From assembly GCF_016552165.1 (NCBI RefSeq), contig NZ_JACVDA010000006.1, positions 22,942-86,941 on the forward strand: 64,000 bases of DNA. The letters run 5' to 3'. Position numbers and translations under genes: made by a program. Below are positions 9,035 to 17,124 of this stretch, piece by piece; positions within the stretch are counted from its first letter, which is position 1, and each line of letters starts with the position of its first letter. The notes beneath the pieces were generated by a model, which did not search any database, was not told where the DNA came from, and was given only the letters and a program-made list of their open reading frames with translations. The DNA is from Parvimonas parva (lineage in GTDB: Bacteria; Bacillota; Clostridia; Tissierellales; Peptoniphilaceae).

Positions 9035-9125
9035 AAAACACCTCTGTATATTTAATCACATTTGTAACTTATTTTATCATAAATTTCAAACAATATCAAA
9101 CTGTTAAATAGAGTTATTTTTGTGG

Positions 9126-9131
9126 TATAAT
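9126..9131 (+). promoter_or_regulatory. Extended -10 promoter element for the zinc-ribbon protein gene
   Basis: TATAAT preceded by TGG forms an extended -10; no good -35 is seen. It lies about 40 bases upstream of the ATG at 9172, which has GAGGGGG as ribosome site. Confidence 0.5.
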
Positions 9132-9171
9132 CTATTTAGTATAAAAATATTTTATAAAAGAGGGGGCTGTT

Positions 9172-9561
9172 ATGAAAGAAAAATTTTTAAACTTTATGAA
9201 AGACAGATATGGTGGAGATATTTTAAACCGAATAATTTTATATTTTGCAATAGGTTTTTCTATTGCTAATCTATTTAAAAGAAGTGATATTTTTACAATT
9301 ATTTCTATTTTGCTAATTGCTATTGTATTTTTTAGAGCATTTTCAAAAAATAAAAGAAAAAGAGCAATGGAGCAACTAAAATTTTTCAATTTAATTTCTC
9401 CAATATATTCAAAACTTTTAAAGTTCGCATCAAAAGATAGAAAAAATTACATATATTTCAAATGTAAAAATTGCAAACAAGAACTAAGAATCCCAAGAGG
9501 AAAAGGAAAGATAAAAGTTACTTGTCCACATTGCAAGCACGAAGAAATTAGAAAAAGCTAG
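9172..9561 (+). CDS. Membrane protein with C-terminal zinc ribbon, unknown function
   Basis: 129 residues. Two hydrophobic segments (about 20-34 and 40-56) are followed by a basic linker (KNKRKRKR-like) and a C-terminal zinc ribbon with Cys98, Cys101, Cys118 and Cys121. The ribbon should face the cytoplasm given the positive charge after TM2. Proteins of this layout are common in Firmicutes and poorly characterised. GAGGGGGCTGTT precedes the ATG and a terminator follows the stop, so it is monocistronic and divergent from the 405-residue unknown gene. Confidence 0.75.
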   Translation: MKEKFLNFMKDRYGGDILNRIILYFAIGFSIANLFKRSDIFTIISILLIAIVFFRAFSKNKRKRAMEQLKFFNLISPIYSKLLKFASKDRKNYIYFKCKNCKQELRIPRGKGKIKVTCPHCKHEEIRKS

Positions 9562-9580
9562 GAAAAACCTAGCTTTTTTA
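9552..9580 (+). terminator. Terminator after zinc-ribbon protein gene
   Basis: AAAAAGCTAGG (9552-9562) pairs with CCTAGCTTTTT (9568-9578) across a 5-base A loop, followed by T-run; it overlaps the end of the gene. Confidence 0.8.
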
Positions 9581-9721
9581 TACAACTAAAATAAAGTACA
9601 AAAACAATGATATGATTAAATAAAGTACCCAAAATTAAATGTCAAATTTTTTCTTTGGAAATTCATCAAGTTCTTGTAAAAATATGTCTTTAATTAAATT
9701 TACAAAAAATTTTTTCATAAT

Positions 9722-10831
9722 CTATTTATTTGTAGCACCTTTACTTTGCAATAATTTTTCCATATTTTTAGTATAATGAACACTTCCGTCTGCAAGTATC
9801 CAAAAAGCCTCTGTACCTTCAACTTTTTCTAAAAGTTTTTTTCCTTCTTCAACGTCCATTAAAAATAAACTTGTTGAAATAAAATCGGCAAGTCCTGAGT
9901 CTTTGCATAGAATTGTAACACTTTTAATTTTATCTTTAGGATAACCTGTTTGTGGGTCAATAATATGATTATAAGCCTTATCATCTACAAAATAAAATCT
10001 TTGGTAATCTCCACTTGTTACGGCACAAGTTTCATCTGTAAAAATAACTTCTTGAATTTCAACCTTTTTTGAATCAAAAGTAGGTGCTTGAATACCGATT
10101 CCCCATTTATTTTTATCTTTTTCTAAAGGACTACCGATAGCTTTTACATTTCCTCCAGCTGAAATTATTGCACTTTTAAGTCCCATTTCTTTTAGTTTAT
10201 TCATAACTTTTTCAACAGAATATCCCTTTGCAATAGCTCCAACATCAAGTCGCATATCTTTATCTTTTAGAAAAACCGTACTTTTTTCTTTATCAATTAC
10301 AATATTATCAATATTTGTATGTTTCAATCCCTCTTTTATCTTATTTGCATCAGGTAATTTACCTTTAAGATTAACAGACAAGTCCTTTTCTGCTCTCCAA
10401 AGAGTTGTTACACTCCCAAGTCCGATATTAGTTTTATTAGACAACTTCTTATAGTTCTCAATAGAAAATTCCAAAAGCTCTATGATTTCCTTATCCACCT
10501 TTACAGGTTCTTTTCCTGCATTATCATTAATCGTCTTTATATTATTTTCATTCGCATTTTCAAAAGAATTATAAAGGTTATGATATCTTTTCATATCCTC
10601 TTCTAAAAATTTGAAATATTTATTAAATTCTTTTTCACTCGCACAATATGCACTAAAAGCTATATCCGTATCAAAAACTCCAAAAAATCCCTTTGAAAAC
10701 TTTTTAAAACTTGCACTTTCATTTTCCTTAACTTCTTTTTTAGTTGTTACCTTTTCAGTATTCTTCGAACAAGCACTAAAAACTAAACAACATAATAACA
10801 AAACTATAATACTTTTATTAAATTTCTTCAT
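9722..10831 (-). CDS. apbE: FAD:protein FMN transferase, ApbE-type lipoprotein
   Basis: 369 residues. It transfers FMN from FAD onto a Ser/Thr of target proteins such as Rnf/Nqr subunits outside the membrane, with Mg2+. The N-terminus is a lipoprotein signal peptide with lipobox VFSAC, cysteine at 21. ApbE motifs are visible: DVGAIAKGYSVEKV, IISAGGNVKAIG, the substrate-binding segment YNHIIDPQTGYP, and a final ADFISTSLFLM segment with the conserved aspartate. It is 15 bases downstream of the APH-fold gene and is last in a mazF-APH-apbE run. No Rnf or Nqr target gene is in the window. Confidence 0.93.
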   Translation of the reverse strand: MKKFNKSIIVLLLCCLVFSACSKNTEKVTTKKEVKENESASFKKFSKGFFGVFDTDIAFSAYCASEKEFNKYFKFLEEDMKRYHNLYNSFENANENNIKTINDNAGKEPVKVDKEIIELLEFSIENYKKLSNKTNIGLGSVTTLWRAEKDLSVNLKGKLPDANKIKEGLKHTNIDNIVIDKEKSTVFLKDKDMRLDVGAIAKGYSVEKVMNKLKEMGLKSAIISAGGNVKAIGSPLEKDKNKWGIGIQAPTFDSKKVEIQEVIFTDETCAVTSGDYQRFYFVDDKAYNHIIDPQTGYPKDKIKSVTILCKDSGLADFISTSLFLMDVEEGKKLLEKVEGTEAFWILADGSVHYTKNMEKLLQSKGATNK

Positions 10832-10846
10832 CTTCCCACAACTTTA

Positions 10847-11719
10847 CTAAAAATTTTTATGTCTTAAATACCAAATAGGATATATACTTGAAAATCCGTC
10901 ATAAACATCGTTAATCTCTTTTATTTTCTCTGTTATATATTCGTCATCGACATTCTTGTTTTCTACAAAAATATCATATAAATTTTCAATTATAGTATAT
11001 ACTCCTAAAAGTTTAAAAAATGCTCTTGGAACATTATTGTCAAAATATCCATTAACAACACCTGTCAATAAACTGGAATTATTTTCGTGATATAAATTCA
11101 TATTTCTAAATTCAAAATATGAATCTGACCTTAAAATTTTGTACTCCTCGATTATTTGAAACTTGCCGTCTTTTGAAATTTTTATATCCTCAAGCCCATT
11201 AATTCCGATAATGGTTGTACAAGTTCTCTCCTTCAAACAATATCTGTTTCTTTCAAGAAAATCAAAAAGAACATATTCTAAATTTCCCCTGTACTTTCCA
11301 AGTCCGTACTTATGCAAAAATTTATTTATTCTATAATTATAATGCTTATTCCACCTACCACAATCCGCTCCTTGAAAGCTCTTGTGGTATTCAAAAATAA
11401 ATCTTCCTATTTCAAAACCAATCTTATAAGCATCATCATCACTTAAACTATTTTTTTCATCAACAACAAAAGGAATAATTCTATAACAAAACTTATCGTC
11501 CAAAATTCCAATATTCTCATAAGAAATATTGGAAAAATTATTTGATAAATTATTTAAACAATCAAAAATTTTATTTATCTTGGAAAATTTTCCATAAGGA
11601 AATAAATTCAAAATAAACTTTTCTTTTTCGTTTTCTAAAAAAAATTCCTTGTCATTTATTTTTTCTACTCTTAAATTTTTATTCTTTATAAATTCTATAT
11701 TTTTAACTAATTCAAGCAT
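10847..11719 (-). CDS. APH-fold phosphotransferase-like protein lacking catalytic residues
   Basis: 290 residues. The C-terminal part matches aminoglycoside phosphotransferase-fold kinases common in Firmicutes: GFEIGRFIFEYHKS (101-114), YRINKFL (129-135), a D-x-YFEF segment (199-204) and GYFDNNVPRAFFKLLGVY (224-241). Where these kinases have the catalytic HGDxHxGN loop, this protein reads IGINGLEDI (171-179), and the later metal-binding Asp of 'iiDf' is replaced by EEY (191-193). It therefore looks like a pseudokinase or a strongly diverged kinase. It lies between mazF and apbE with 15-16 base gaps. A resistance role is not supported. Confidence 0.6.
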   Translation of the reverse strand: MLELVKNIEFIKNKNLRVEKINDKEFFLENEKEKFILNLFPYGKFSKINKIFDCLNNLSNNFSNISYENIGILDDKFCYRIIPFVVDEKNSLSDDDAYKIGFEIGRFIFEYHKSFQGADCGRWNKHYNYRINKFLHKYGLGKYRGNLEYVLFDFLERNRYCLKERTCTTIIGINGLEDIKISKDGKFQIIEEYKILRSDSYFEFRNMNLYHENNSSLLTGVVNGYFDNNVPRAFFKLLGVYTIIENLYDIFVENKNVDDEYITEKIKEINDVYDGFSSIYPIWYLRHKNF

Positions 11720-11735
11720 AATTTCCCTCTATGTA

Positions 11736-12074
11736 TTAAACTCCAACAGACTTTATAAGAGCCTCATTAACTTTTTTCATAAAGAACTCATCAGTAAAAC
11801 CGACTTTTTCTCTAAGCCTTTTTTTATCTATCGTTCTTATTTGCTCCAATAACACCACAGAATTTTTAGGAAGTCCAAATTCTGATGAAACTTCAACATG
11901 AGTAGGAAGTTTCACTTTATTCATCTGAGAAGTTATAGCTGCAATAATAACAGTTGGACTATATTTGTTTCCAATATCATTTTGCACGACCAAAACAGGC
12001 CTTACTCCCCCTTGTTCTGAACCAACAACGGGACTTAAATCAGCATAAAAAATATCGCCTCTTTTTACCTTCAT
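11736..12074 (-). CDS. MazF/PemK-type mRNA interferase (EndoA-like toxin)
   Basis: 112 residues, normal length. The family signature [19 protein letters not shown] near the N-terminus, followed by RPVLVVQND and AAITSQ, is that of Firmicute EndoA/NdoA, which cleaves single-stranded mRNA at short motifs. The usual partner, a small ribbon-helix-helix antitoxin directly upstream (often after alr), is not seen in the 450 bases before it. It heads a run with the APH-fold gene and apbE. The start ATG follows an A-rich leader with a weak ribosome site. It could be controlled by an antitoxin encoded elsewhere. Confidence 0.9.
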   Translation of the reverse strand: MKVKRGDIFYADLSPVVGSEQGGVRPVLVVQNDIGNKYSPTVIIAAITSQMNKVKLPTHVEVSSEFGLPKNSVVLLEQIRTIDKKRLREKVGFTDEFFMKKVNEALIKSVGV

Positions 12075-12287
12075 ATATTTTTTCTTTTAGCAAAAACTAA
12101 AAGCACTCCCTCTTAAATAATCTTATTTAATTATTATATAGTTTTATGGAAAATAAATCAATACTTAATAATTATTATTGAAAAAAATCGAAAAAAAACG
12201 CCCGAACGGATGTTTAAAAGTTAATATAATTTTTGTTCTTATTATTCTAAATTTCATATGAAATTATATATACTAAATAATTCAATA

Positions 12288-12401
12288 CTACTTTCCTCTT
12301 TTTTTATCCTTTGCACTCACATATAGCATACAACAGATAGCAGAAACAATAAGTGCAACAAAACAAATCACAATTTCTATTCCAATGTATTTTACAAGCA
12401 T
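12288..12401 (-). CDS. Possible small membrane protein (37 residues)
   Basis: The 450-base gap upstream of mazF contains one protein-like frame: one hydrophobic segment (IEIVICFVALIVSAICCMLY) with a basic C-terminus (SAKDKKRGK). The frame stays open about 18 codons upstream of the ATG but without a start, and no ribosome site is evident. It may be a small membrane peptide, a remnant of a longer gene, or chance. The rest of the gap (12075-12287) is A/T-rich with nothing recognised. Confidence 0.25.
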   Translation of the reverse strand: MLVKYIGIEIVICFVALIVSAICCMLYVSAKDKKRGK

Positions 12402-12485
12402 ATCTTTAACCGGAATGAATTTATTTGCACTTTCATTAAAAACAGGATACTTAAAATTGCTTTTATTTTATAATAAAATTGCATA

Positions 12486-12510
12486 TAAAAAGCACCCTTT
12501 CGGGTGCTAA
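12486..12510 (-). terminator. Terminator after dps
   Basis: AGCACCC (12491-12497) and GGGTGCT (12502-12508) form a 7-bp GC-rich stem with a TTTC tetraloop; on the minus strand it is followed by TTTTT. Confidence 0.85.
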
Positions 12511-12521
12511 AAATATTTTTT

Positions 12522-12968
12522 TTATTTTTGACAACAAGGTTTTGATGCTCTGAAGAACCAAATATTTTTTTGTAATTCGCCAATATGTCCTTCTAACATT
12601 CCAACGATTATGAAATCTCCAGCTTCATCAGCTTCTTCTCTGATTTTAGTAGCTTCTTCTTTAAGAGCAACTAAGTCATTCATAACTATTTCATTTACTT
12701 CGTCAACTGTTACTTTCTTTGATTCTAATTCCTTAATTGTAGCAATTTCAATATATTCTTTTAATGATGCACAAGGGAATCCACCTCTCATTTTAATTGA
12801 TTCAGCAACTTCATCATACCATTCAAAGAATGTATCATATAATCCTTCTGTGAATGTATGTGTTTGATAGAAGTTTCTTCCTTCTACATTCCAATGTAAG
12901 TTATGCAATTTTGTAGTCATAACTGCGATGTTTGATAAATAAACATTTAAACTTTTAAAATCTTTCAT
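12522..12968 (-). CDS. Dps family ferritin-like DNA-protection/iron storage protein
   Basis: 148 residues, usual length. Dps dodecamers oxidise Fe2+ with peroxide at subunit interfaces and store ferric iron. The ferroxidase signature is visible: H in KLHNLHWNVEG, and the pair D/E in FFEWYDEVAESIKMRGG. The C-terminus ends in a short KPCCQK tail with two adjacent cysteines, not typical of the family. AGGAGG precedes the ATG and a strong terminator follows, so it is monocistronic. In an anaerobe it would help survive oxygen or peroxide exposure, which is inferred from the family. Confidence 0.92.
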   Translation of the reverse strand: MKDFKSLNVYLSNIAVMTTKLHNLHWNVEGRNFYQTHTFTEGLYDTFFEWYDEVAESIKMRGGFPCASLKEYIEIATIKELESKKVTVDEVNEIVMNDLVALKEEATKIREEADEAGDFIIVGMLEGHIGELQKNIWFFRASKPCCQK

Positions 12969-13288
12969 TTTTTTATTCCTCCTAAGTGTATTATCATTTA
13001 CAATAATTATATACCCATTTATAAAAAAAAATAAAGTTTTTTTTCAAATTTTTTCAAAAATTTTTTTTTAATATTTGTGGTAAGTATTTTAGCAAAAAAA
13101 CTATTTCAAATCACATATTTGGTGTGCTTTTTAAAATTTTTTATGAATTTATTTCTTAAATGGAAAATGATAATTTTATCAAGCAATAATTATCTTAAAA
13201 ACGGCTAAATTGTAACATTTTTGTAATTGCTTTTATTTTTTTTTCTGTTATAATTTCTAATAGACAAATTTATTAAGGAATGAAGAAA
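12969..13288. other. Intergenic region between dps and the acyltransferase gene
   Basis: About 320 bases of A/T-rich sequence with divergent transcription on either side. Apart from the promoter near its right end I see only homopolymer-like T and A runs and no gene. Confidence 0.6.
13227..13254 (+). promoter_or_regulatory. Promoter of the acyltransferase gene
   Basis: TTGCTT (13227-13232) and a perfect TATAAT (13249-13254) lie 16 bases apart, about 35 bases before the start codon. Confidence 0.55.
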
Positions 13289-15229
13289 ATGAAAAATTTT
13301 AACATAGATAATAATAAAAAAAATTTCACTAAAAAAAGAAATTTACAAAATGGTGAAATTAAAAAGACAAATTTAAAAAACGATAAAAATTTATCTAATA
13401 ACAAAGAAGAAAATTTAATACAAAATACAAATTATATAAAAAGTTTTGACGGACTTCGTGCAATCGCCGTAATTTTAGTAATGCTTTATCATATAATTCC
13501 ACATAAAATTGCCGGTGGGTATCTCGGTGTTGTAATCTTTCTAGTTTTAAGTGGATATTTAGTAACTGATAATTTTTTAAAAGAAATGGACGAGCATATT
13601 CATCTGAATATTTTAAACTTTTGGAAAAAAAGAATTATAAAACTATATACTCCTTTGTTACCGATGCTTAGCATAGTAAGTTTATTAGTATTATGTTTCT
13701 TTAATGATATGCTAAATGGATATGTTGGAAATTTATTCAGCTCACTTTTTGGAATAAACAACATTTACCAAATAATACATGGCTTATCTTATTTTGAATC
13801 ACATGGAAATCCAAATCCATTTACTCATCTTTGGTCTTTGGGTCTTGAAGTGCAATTCTATTTAATATGGCCAATCTTGATTTCAATACTTTATGGAACT
13901 TTAAAATTAAAAAGAAAAAATATAGCTATTATAACTTTTATTCTATCTATACTATCTGCTCTAACAATGTATTTACTATATAGTCCAAATACAGATGTTT
14001 CAAGAATCTACTATGGAATAGACACTAGAGCATTCAGTTTTTTAATAGGCTCATTGTTTGGCTGTTTATATCCAAGAAAAAAAGTACAAAATTTAGAATT
14101 TTCAAAAGTAAGAAATATCGGTATAAATATTTTTTCTGTAATGCTATTTTCTTTTATAATTTATATTTCAATAATACTGGATGCAAAATTAGATATAGTT
14201 TATAAATTCGGTATGTATTTTTACTCATTACTTATTGGTCTGTTTTTAGTTTTTATACTTTTAAAAGACAATATAATGAATAAACTTTTAAGTTTAACTC
14301 CTTTTACAGTAGTTGGAAGAAGAAGTTATAGCCTTTATTTGTGGCAATACCCTATAACTATATTTATAGGAGATTTTCTAAAGTGGAGTAAAATTTCTGT
14401 TATATATTTAGTTTTTATTGAATTTATATTTTCAATTATTTTTGCAGAAATAAGTTATAGAGTTTTTGAAGGTAAAAAGAATTATTTAAGGTATATAAAT
14501 AAAAAATGTGAAGAAGATATAACAAATAAAAATCTTTTTGCATCTGTTGGCATTTTAGCGATTTTTATAATATTTTCTACTTCCATTTTATCTCTTTCAC
14601 AAAAATCAAATGATATTGATGAGTTAAAGAATAAACTTGAAAATATACAAAAAAATAATGAAGAAAAAGAAAATTATTTAGAAATTCCTGACAAAAAAGT
14701 TGCAAGAGAAATAGCTAAAGATAAAGAAGAAAATAAAGTAGATATTTCAAAAGAAAGTATTACATTTATCGGAGATAGTGTAATGTTATCATCTGCCGAT
14801 AAAATGAAGGAAGAGTTTAAAAATTCTGTTATAGATGCAAAAGTTAGTAGGCAAGCTTGGGATTTACCAAAAGTTTTAGAAGATTTAAATAAAAAGAATA
14901 ATATAAAAGATATTGTTGTAATCCACTTAGGAACTAATTACAAAATAGACAAAGAAAAGTTTAAAGAATATTTAAAATCTTTAGAAAAAAGACAAATCTT
15001 TTTAATTAACTGCGTTGTTCCTGAACCTTGGGAAGAACAAGTAAATATAACGATAAAAGAAATTTCAGATGAAATGGAAAATGTTAAAATGATAGACTGG
15101 TATTCTGTTGCTAAAAACAAAAAAGAAATTTTTTACAAAGATGCTACTCACCCGAATGAAAAAGGCGCAAAAGAATACACCGAATTATTAAAAACAGAAT
15201 TAAGTAAACACATAAAAAAAGGAGCGTAA
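13289..15229 (+). CDS. OatA-like peptidoglycan/cell-surface O-acetyltransferase (acyltransferase 3 + SGNH domains)
   Basis: 646 residues. A Lys/Asn-rich, probably disordered N-terminus (1-47) precedes an acyltransferase-3 membrane domain with about ten segments, opening with SFDGLRAIAVILVMLYH. A lysine/glutamate-rich linker leads to an extracellular SGNH hydrolase-like domain with GDS at 495-497 (Ser497 nucleophile), HLGTN, and D618-x-x-H621 in DATHPN. This matches OatA, which O-acetylates MurNAc and gives lysozyme resistance, though other polymers are possible. The ATG at 13289 is chosen because AAGGA lies nine bases upstream; the earlier ATG at 13280 abuts it. It adjoins a convergent cell-wall precursor operon. 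Confidence 0.85.
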   Translation: MKNFNIDNNKKNFTKKRNLQNGEIKKTNLKNDKNLSNNKEENLIQNTNYIKSFDGLRAIAVILVMLYHIIPHKIAGGYLGVVIFLVLSGYLVTDNFLKEMDEHIHLNILNFWKKRIIKLYTPLLPMLSIVSLLVLCFFNDMLNGYVGNLFSSLFGINNIYQIIHGLSYFESHGNPNPFTHLWSLGLEVQFYLIWPILISILYGTLKLKRKNIAIITFILSILSALTMYLLYSPNTDVSRIYYGIDTRAFSFLIGSLFGCLYPRKKVQNLEFSKVRNIGINIFSVMLFSFIIYISIILDAKLDIVYKFGMYFYSLLIGLFLVFILLKDNIMNKLLSLTPFTVVGRRSYSLYLWQYPITIFIGDFLKWSKISVIYLVFIEFIFSIIFAEISYRVFEGKKNYLRYINKKCEEDITNKNLFASVGILAIFIIFSTSILSLSQKSNDIDELKNKLENIQKNNEEKENYLEIPDKKVAREIAKDKEENKVDISKESITFIGDSVMLSSADKMKEEFKNSVIDAKVSRQAWDLPKVLEDLNKKNNIKDIVVIHLGTNYKIDKEKFKEYLKSLEKRQIFLINCVVPEPWEEQVNITIKEISDEMENVKMIDWYSVAKNKKEIFYKDATHPNEKGAKEYTELLKTELSKHIKKGA

Positions 15230-15239
15230 TGCTCCTTTT
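15217..15239. terminator. Bidirectional terminator between acyltransferase and racemase genes
   Basis: AAAAGGAGC (15217-15225), loop GTAAT, GCTCCTTTT (15231-15239). It includes the acyltransferase stop codon and serves both convergent genes. Confidence 0.8.
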
Positions 15240-15242
15240 AAA

Positions 15243-15926
15243 TTACTTTTTTACACTCGCTCCACTTAGTTCAATGCTTTTATTCACAAGAACATTAAGC
15301 GCATCAATTGTATTTATTTTTTTATCAATATCTAAAAGACTTAGTTCAGTACAAGCTATTATTCCAATAGTTTCATCATCACAATATCTATTTAAAATTT
15401 CAATAAAATCTGTATTTTCTAAATTATTTGTTTCTTTGATATTATAGATTATATCCATAACGGAATTTTTATCTTCCAAAGAAATTTCTTTAACTTCAAC
15501 TCCATATTTATCGGCATACTTTTCATATACTTTTGAATTTAGTGTCCCAAGTGTTCCGAATACAGCTATTTTTTTTATTCCTCTATCTTTTATTTCTAAA
15601 ATAGTTTCTTCAATCATATTTATGATTTTTAAATTTGTAAAATTTTTAAATTCATCATAAAAGTAATGACTTGTATTGCAAGGAATAGCAACTGTATTAA
15701 CTCCAATTTTTTCAAGAGTTTCAAAATCTTTTCTTATTGCATCTAAAAATTCAGTTTTTCTATTTTCAATAATACATTTTGTCCTGTCAGGCATAGTTGA
15801 ATGATTTAATACAATCAAATCAATATGTTCGTTATCCTTATGTGCATCTGTATTTAAAACTATTTTTTCATAAAAATTAACAGTTGCTAAAGGTCCCATA
15901 CCTCCAATAACACCCAGTTTATACAC
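15243..15926 (-). CDS. Aspartate/glutamate racemase family protein
   Basis: 227 residues. Cofactor-independent amino-acid racemases of this family use two cysteines; both are present, Cys83 in AIPCNTSHYF and Cys192 in IIACTELSLL. The N-terminal GVIGGMGPLATVNFYEKI is the aspartate-racemase type rather than the MurI type. The GTG start overlaps the stop of the ATP-grasp gene by one base (TAGTG) and follows AGGAGG, so the two are translationally coupled. With the ATP-grasp ligase and asparagine synthetase upstream, the best inference is supply of D-aspartate for the peptidoglycan cross-bridge. Confidence 0.88.
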   Translation of the reverse strand: MYKLGVIGGMGPLATVNFYEKIVLNTDAHKDNEHIDLIVLNHSTMPDRTKCIIENRKTEFLDAIRKDFETLEKIGVNTVAIPCNTSHYFYDEFKNFTNLKIINMIEETILEIKDRGIKKIAVFGTLGTLNSKVYEKYADKYGVEVKEISLEDKNSVMDIIYNIKETNNLENTDFIEILNRYCDDETIGIIACTELSLLDIDKKINTIDALNVLVNKSIELSGASVKK

Positions 15927-17113
15927 TATTTCCTCCTAAATATTTTTCTAAAAACTTTTCCCAATAGAATTTTATTAAAGAAAAACCAAGGTTTCAAATC
16001 ATAAGTAGCAAAAATTGCAGGAGCCCATTTGCTTGAAAATGAAATCTTTAAAGATTTCAAAATTCCAACTTGTTTAGTTTTCTTATAACGCCAAATTGCA
16101 ACCATATCTTCAAAGCCGTAAATAAAAGCATAATTTGTATCATAGTCGATATATTTACAATCACTATCTTTTAAATTTCCGGTTAAATCAAGATATGCAA
16201 TATAAGGCATATTAAGTCCAACTTTATAAAGCAAATCATTAAAATTAGTTGTCCTTGCATTTATTTCTATCAGATAGATTTCTCCAGTTTTTTCATGCTT
16301 TTTAAATTCTATTTCTCCAAAACCTCTATATCCTATATTTTCTAGGAAAGGCTTTGACATATCAATTAATTTTTGATTGTACTTTTGAATTGCAAAACAA
16401 GATGCTCCAAAGTTAATTGGCCATTGTCTTTTCTTTTGTGCCGTCATATAATGAGTAGTCTTTCCTGTTTTGTCGATATAATAATCATAAGTCAACATAC
16501 AATCATCAAAACCCGGAACAATTTCTTGAATAAAGATTTCTATATCATTGTCTTTCGCTTTTTTTATTCCGTTTTCCATTTCTTCAACATTATTACAGAT
16601 AAAAACTTTATTTCTAAAGACCTTAGTAAACTTTACAGTATCAACAGGCTTGATGATACAAGGAAATCCAACTTCATTTTTTACTTTTTCAACTAATTTT
16701 TCATCATTTGCATTAATTGTAGTAGGAATTTTTACTCCGTTTTCTTTGGCAATATCGTATAAAACCCACTTATCCATCAACTTAGTATTAAGACCCCTAA
16801 CTTGACTAATCAAATAATATTTTTCAAGCTCATCATAATATTTATCTATAAACTCTACATATTTATCATGTGATGGTAATATAACCGGTTTTTCATCTTG
16901 CTTTTTACCATATTCAATTAAATCTAAAAAAGTTTGTTCGTCATTCTCATTCAAATCATAAACTTTAAGAAATTCACAAATATATTTTGACTTTGCACCA
17001 TAAGTTTCAAAATCATAATCGCAAGCAACAACATGAACTCCCTCACGACCCAAACATCTTATCATACTAAGTCCTATATAATAATTACAGCCTAAAACAA
17101 CCGCTTTATTCAT
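15926..17113 (-). CDS. ATP-grasp carboxylate-amine ligase, probable D-aspartate ligase
   Basis: 395 residues. The N-terminus (KAVVLGCNYYIGLSMIRCLG) is a nucleotide-binding-like pre-ATP-grasp domain; the ATP-grasp core includes GFPCIIKPVD with the ATP-binding lysine, a long IFIQEIVPG segment, and the metal-binding GFGEIEFKKHEKTGEIYLIEINART. The family (COG3919-like) contains the D-aspartate ligase Aslfm of Enterococcus faecium, which adds D-Asp to the lysine of UDP-MurNAc-pentapeptide. A racemase downstream and an asparagine synthetase 11 bases upstream support that role. The substrate is inferred from context. Confidence 0.78.
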   Translation of the reverse strand: MNKAVVLGCNYYIGLSMIRCLGREGVHVVACDYDFETYGAKSKYICEFLKVYDLNENDEQTFLDLIEYGKKQDEKPVILPSHDKYVEFIDKYYDELEKYYLISQVRGLNTKLMDKWVLYDIAKENGVKIPTTINANDEKLVEKVKNEVGFPCIIKPVDTVKFTKVFRNKVFICNNVEEMENGIKKAKDNDIEIFIQEIVPGFDDCMLTYDYYIDKTGKTTHYMTAQKKRQWPINFGASCFAIQKYNQKLIDMSKPFLENIGYRGFGEIEFKKHEKTGEIYLIEINARTTNFNDLLYKVGLNMPYIAYLDLTGNLKDSDCKYIDYDTNYAFIYGFEDMVAIWRYKKTKQVGILKSLKISFSSKWAPAIFATYDLKPWFFFNKILLGKVFRKIFRRK

Positions 17114-17124
17114 AACTCTACCTC

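Noticed and set aside
9635..9718. A 27-residue minus-strand ORF (starting MKKFFVNLIKDIF) before the apbE end
   Set aside because: Too short, with no ribosome site or recognisable feature.
12392..12583. A 63-residue minus-strand frame overlapping dps
   Set aside because: It runs across the dps terminator hairpin in another frame and has no ribosome site.
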